From: Desulfosarcina cetonica JCM 12296
GTDB taxonomy: Bacteria > Desulfobacterota > Desulfobacteria > Desulfobacterales > Desulfosarcinaceae
Length of the DNA: 64,000 nt
Direction of reading: 5' to 3'
Assembly (NCBI RefSeq): GCF_001311845.1
Contig: NZ_BBCC01000001.1
Span: 50,532-114,531, forward strand
Shown piece by piece: positions 60,918 through 64,000 of the stretch. The position numbers were made by a program, and so were the translations under genes. The stretch's first letter is position 1. Each line of letters begins with the position of its first letter. A model generated the notes under the pieces. That model had not been told where the DNA came from. It worked only from the letters and a program-made list of their open reading frames with translations, and did not search any database.

Positions 60918-60965
60918 ATCGTTCTGATTATCGTTTTGGTCATCGTTTTGGTCATCGTGCCGGTT
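60918..60965. repeat. Imperfect 12-base tandem repeat, four copies
   Basis: ATCGTTCTGATT, ATCGTTTTGGTC, ATCGTTTTGGTC and ATCGTGCCGGTT stand end to end, upstream of the small Cys-rich gene. The middle two are identical. A slippage-generated repeat or a multi-site operator are both possible. Confidence 0.6.
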
Positions 60966-61085
60966 CCGATGACAAAAGTCAACGAGAACCATCGTTTTTA
61001 GTAAAGAACAAAATATTGACAAGATGCCGAGCTCCATCATCAGCAAACGGCGCCCGGCATCCTGAATCCGCAAACGGTCTCGCGC

Positions 61086-62254
61086 CTAGTTGGCCATCAC
61101 GAATTTCCCGTCCTTGACCTGCACGATCACCATGGAATCCACATCCAGGCCGTTGTGATCTTCCGGCGTCAGGTTATAGACACCCGACACGCCCACATAG
61201 CCCTTGGTCTGTTCGATGGCGCTGCGCAGGGCCTCGGCCTCGATGCCGGCGGTCTTCATGGCATTGGCCACGATCATGATGGCATCCCAGGCGTAGCCCG
61301 AATGGGTGTTGATGGGGAACTGCCTGTCGTAATGGTACTGATCGGTATAGAGCCGCACGAATTCCTGGATCACCGGTTTCTGCGGATCGTCGTCAGGCAG
61401 TTCATCGGCCACCATCAGCTTGGTGGCCGGCATGCGATCCCCCTCACAGGCGCTGCCGGCCAGCTGGATGTAGGTGGGGTCCGGCTGACCGTGACACTGA
61501 AACAAGGGGATATCGATGCCCAGCTGGGCGCGGTTCTTGGCGACGATGGCGCCGGCCGGACCGATGGTCCAGACCACCAGGGCCTGGGGAGCGGCGTTCT
61601 TCACATTGGTCAGCTGGGTGGTGACATCGGTGTCCTTGGGTCCGAAAGCCTCCTGGGCCACGACCGTGATGCCGAATTCGGGGGCCAGCTGGGTCAGCCA
61701 AACATCACCATCCTTGCCAAAGCCGTCCGAAGCGGTCAGGAGGGCAATCTTTGTGAGCCCCTTCTCCTTGAGGTACATGTAGAGCCGCTTGACCGCCACC
61801 GACGAGCGCTGGGGCGACTTGAAAACCCAGTCGAAAGGCCCCAACTTCTCTCCGCCCATGATCACCGGATCACCGCCCACGGTCATGAAGGTGGGCACCT
61901 TGCCCTGCTGGACGATCTTCTTGACGGCCATGCCGGTACCGGTACGGGTGGGCCCGATGATGGCCGCCACCTTGTCCTTGTAGATGAACTTCTTGGCGAT
62001 GTTAGCGCCTTGGCCGGATCGCCCTCGGTATCACCGAGGATCAGCTCGATTTTCTTGCCGTTGACCCCGCCGGCGGCATTGATCTTGTCCACCACCATGT
62101 CGGCCACCAGCTTGGTGGGGGTACCGATGACCGCCGCCGGACCGGACACGTCGAAAAACGCGCCGATCTTGATGGTATCCGCGGCAAAGGCAGCCCCGCC
62201 GGCCACCAGCATCAATGCGACGGCCACGGCCGCCAGTCTCCCGATCTTTTTCAT
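61086..62254 (-). CDS. Branched-chain amino acid-type ABC binding protein LivK (one frameshift)
   Basis: Family 4 periplasmic binding protein of about 389 residues with a signal peptide (LAAVAVALMLVAGGAAFAA). IKIGAFFDVSGPAA and AGGVNGKKIELILGDTEGDP are the first-lobe signatures. The frame breaks at 62003-62007: one added base gives AANIAKKFIYKDKVAAIIGP. AAGGAGGAGG precedes the ATG. Adjacent to a PaaK-type ligase and livF, it may import an aromatic or aliphatic acid rather than leucine; that is inference. Confidence 0.9.
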
Positions 62255-62306
62255 TGCGCCTCCTCCTTATTTCTTAAGCCAATCCGTACTTGATGGTCTT
62301 ACCGTA

Positions 62307-63617
62307 TCAAACGATCTCATCGGTAATGCGCGTGTCGAATACCCGCTGGGCCTTGCGCTCGCTGCGCGGCAGGGAGCCGTAATCGGTCAGTTCAGCGTCG
62401 ATGGTTACCAGCAGTTGTTTTTTGATCTGGTAGCCGATCTCGTGGATCAGTTCGGCACCGCGGCCGGCATCCACCCCCTGGCCGCGTTCGACGACCAGGC
62501 GCATGAAATCCTTTCCCGATTCGCCGTCGCGGGTCAGGTGCATCTGGTATTCGGACCCCAGGCCCGGGATGGCCGAAAGGATCGTATCCATGGTCGACGG
62601 GTAGATATTGACGCCGCGGAATTTGATCGTGTCGTCGCTGCGGCCCTTGATGCGCGAATGGCGGGGCATGATCGAGCCACAGGTGCACCGCCCGGGAATG
62701 ATGCGGGTGATGTCCCGGGTACGGTAGCGGATCAGGGGCGCGGCCTCCTTGCCGAGGGTGGTCACGACCATCTCCCCCCATTCGCCGTCGGGCACCGGCG
62801 CCAGGGTCTGCGGATCAATGATCTCCAGGATGTAGCAATCCCCCCAGTAGTGGATGCAGTCGTGGTCCGGGCACTCGATACCGGCCCCGGGACCGTAGAG
62901 CTCGGTCAGGCCGGTGATGTCGAAGAGCTCGGCCCCCCCAAACAGTTCCGAGATCTTGCGGCGCATGGAACGCGAACTGCGCTCGGAGCCGTAAATGATC
63001 TTGCGGATATGGATGCGGTCGGCAATGCCCCGATGGTGGATCTCCTCGGCCATGAGCAGGGCCATGGAGGCGGTGCTGCAGAAAACCGTCGAGCGCGCGT
63101 CCTCCATGAACTGCAAATGCATGTCCACATTGCCCGGCCCCACGGGAATGGCCATGGCGCCCATCTTCTCACATCCCAACTGGAAGCCCATGCCGGCGGT
63201 CCAGATGCCGTAGCCCACGGCGATCTGCACCCGGTCCAGGGGGGTGACCCCGGCCATTTCATAGCAACGGGCGAAGAAGTGGATCCAGTCATCCAGGTCC
63301 TTTTGGGTATAGCCGAGGATCTTGCGTTTGCCGGTCGTGCCGGAGCTGGCGTGAATGCGGACGATCTGCTCGAAGGGAACGGCACGCAAGGGAAACGGAT
63401 AGCCGTCGCGCAGGTCCTGGGCCGAGGTAAAGGGCAGCCGCCGCAAGTCGTCCAGGCTGCGAATCGCCTCCGGATCGACGCCGGCCGCATCCATGTGCTC
63501 GCGGTAAAAACTCGATCCCTCGTAGGCATGGCGCACGGTCCACTTCAGCCCCTCGAGCTGACGGGCGGCAAGGGCGGCTTCATCGGTGAAGTCAGGCATA
63601 AAGGTCTGGTTGTGCAT
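62307..63617 (-). CDS. Phenylacetate-CoA ligase family protein
   Basis: Adenylate-forming ligase of 436 residues that would activate an organic acid with ATP and Co[13 protein letters not shown] is the AMP-binding P-loop, GLTELYGPG the second motif and [16 protein letters not shown] the hinge. The start is probably the ATG at 63617, with GGAG about ten bases before it, because the family begins there. The same frame, however, reads without a stop from livF. Substrate is not certain; phenylacetate is only the family's prototype. Confidence 0.9.
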   Translation of the reverse strand: MHNQTFMPDFTDEAALAARQLEGLKWTVRHAYEGSSFYREHMDAAGVDPEAIRSLDDLRRLPFTSAQDLRDGYPFPLRAVPFEQIVRIHASSGTTGKRKILGYTQKDLDDWIHFFARCYEMAGVTPLDRVQIAVGYGIWTAGMGFQLGCEKMGAMAIPVGPGNVDMHLQFMEDARSTVFCSTASMALLMAEEIHHRGIADRIHIRKIIYGSERSSRSMRRKISELFGGAELFDITGLTELYGPGAGIECPDHDCIHYWGDCYILEIIDPQTLAPVPDGEWGEMVVTTLGKEAAPLIRYRTRDITRIIPGRCTCGSIMPRHSRIKGRSDDTIKFRGVNIYPSTMDTILSAIPGLGSEYQMHLTRDGESGKDFMRLVVERGQGVDAGRGAELIHEIGYQIKKQLLVTIDAELTDYGSLPRSERKAQRVFDTRITDEIV

Positions 63618-64000
63618 GGCAGGTTTCTCCAAACGGATATTGGTCAGGCCGGCGGCCCCCAACCGGCTGGCCGCGGGTTTCTCTTCGCTGGCGGCGCCCA
63701 GAAATGCGGCGCGCAGGGCCGGATCGACGAGCAGGTCGGCACTGCGTCCCTTCTGGACGATACGCCCACCGGCCATCAGAAAGGCGCGGTGGGAGGCGGA
63801 CAGTGCCCGGGCGGCATTCTGTTCGACCAGCAAAATAGTCACGCCGGCGCGCGACAGTTGGTGAATGATATCGAAAATCTCATCGGTGATCAGCGGCGCC
63901 AGCCCCAGGCTGGGTTCATCGAGCAAGAGCAGGCGCGGGCGGGCCATCAGGGCGCGACCCATGGCCAGCATCTGCTGCTCGCCCCCGGAAAGGGTGCCGG
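63618..64000 (-). CDS. Branched-chain amino acid-type ABC ATPase LivF (partial, runs off the window)
   Basis: C-terminal half of an ABC ATPase entering from the right edge. The signature [16 protein letters not shown], Walker [14 protein letters not shown] and the VEQNAARAL switch region are visible. After RAAFLGAA, where LivF proteins usually end, there is no stop and the frame continues into the ligase. A stop may have been lost to a sequence error, or the two may be fused. The Walker A region lies outside the window. Confidence 0.85.

Overview
The window is 64 kb of moderately GC-rich chromosome from what looks like an anaerobic, Gram-negative, sulfate-reducer-type bacterium (Desulfobacterota, probably Desulfobacterales). 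I infer this from LpxC and a TonB receptor (outer membrane), a monofunctional nickel CO dehydrogenase with a MetF-type reductase, an Na+-NQR operon, a thiolase next to a 3-hydroxyacyl-CoA dehydrogenase/enoyl-CoA hydratase fusion, a ferredoxin-thioredoxin-reductase-like protein, rubredoxin modules, and a LysR regulator resembling the selenium-metabolism group. I see no prophage, insertion sequence, CRISPR array or rRNA. One tRNA (Gly, CCC) is present.

Layout. 0.2-3.4 kb (minus): beta-oxidation pair. 3.9-11.1 kb (plus): lpxC, DUF4390 protein, NtrY-like kinase, NtrX-like regulator, rsmD, coaD, LysR regulator. 11.1-24.2 kb (minus): tRNA-Gly, a terminator, then rimP-nusA-infB-ylxP-rbfA-nrnA-truB-rpsO-pnp, an M16 peptidase, dut and an MBL hydrolase; this is the classic translation/RNA-decay cluster. 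24.4-27.9 kb: small unknown protein, cysteine-rich PAS kinase, metF, REC-like/DUF4388/PilZ protein. 27.9-35.5 kb (minus): TonB receptor, YfiR-like protein, hybrid histidine kinase and REC-PAS-GGDEF-EAL protein, a compact envelope-to-c-di-GMP signalling module that converges on the PilZ gene. 35.7-39.8 kb (minus): AarF/UbiB kinase, zinc-ribbon protein, cooS. 40.2-40.8 kb: glutaredoxin and FTR-like pair. 40.9-46.7 kb (minus): nqrABCDEF, with an NqrA that carries two RnfC-like 4Fe-4S motifs. 47.1-53.7 kb (plus): Fur/PerR regulator, citrate synthase, tandem-rubredoxin membrane protein, AhpF-like disulfide reductase, thioesterase, Bcp peroxiredoxin, EamA/YddG exporter. 53.7-56.6 kb: UspA, ZIP transporter, ferritin-like protein, DUF2892 protein, DVU0772-like protein. 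57.1-59.7 kb (plus): polar amino acid ABC transporter without an ATPase. 59.7-64.0 kb (minus): SPOR protein, small Cys-rich protein, LivK, PaaK-type ligase and the end of livF.

A major caveat applies to the whole window. At least 17 recognisable genes, several normally essential (nusA, the nqr genes, citrate synthase), are broken by frameshifts. Where I could reconstruct the junction, every one is repaired by adding back one or two bases, often in a short homopolymer. This one-sided deletion pattern points to uncorrected long-read sequence rather than gene decay. I therefore annotate these genes as single CDSs across the breaks and give the position of each suspected missing base.
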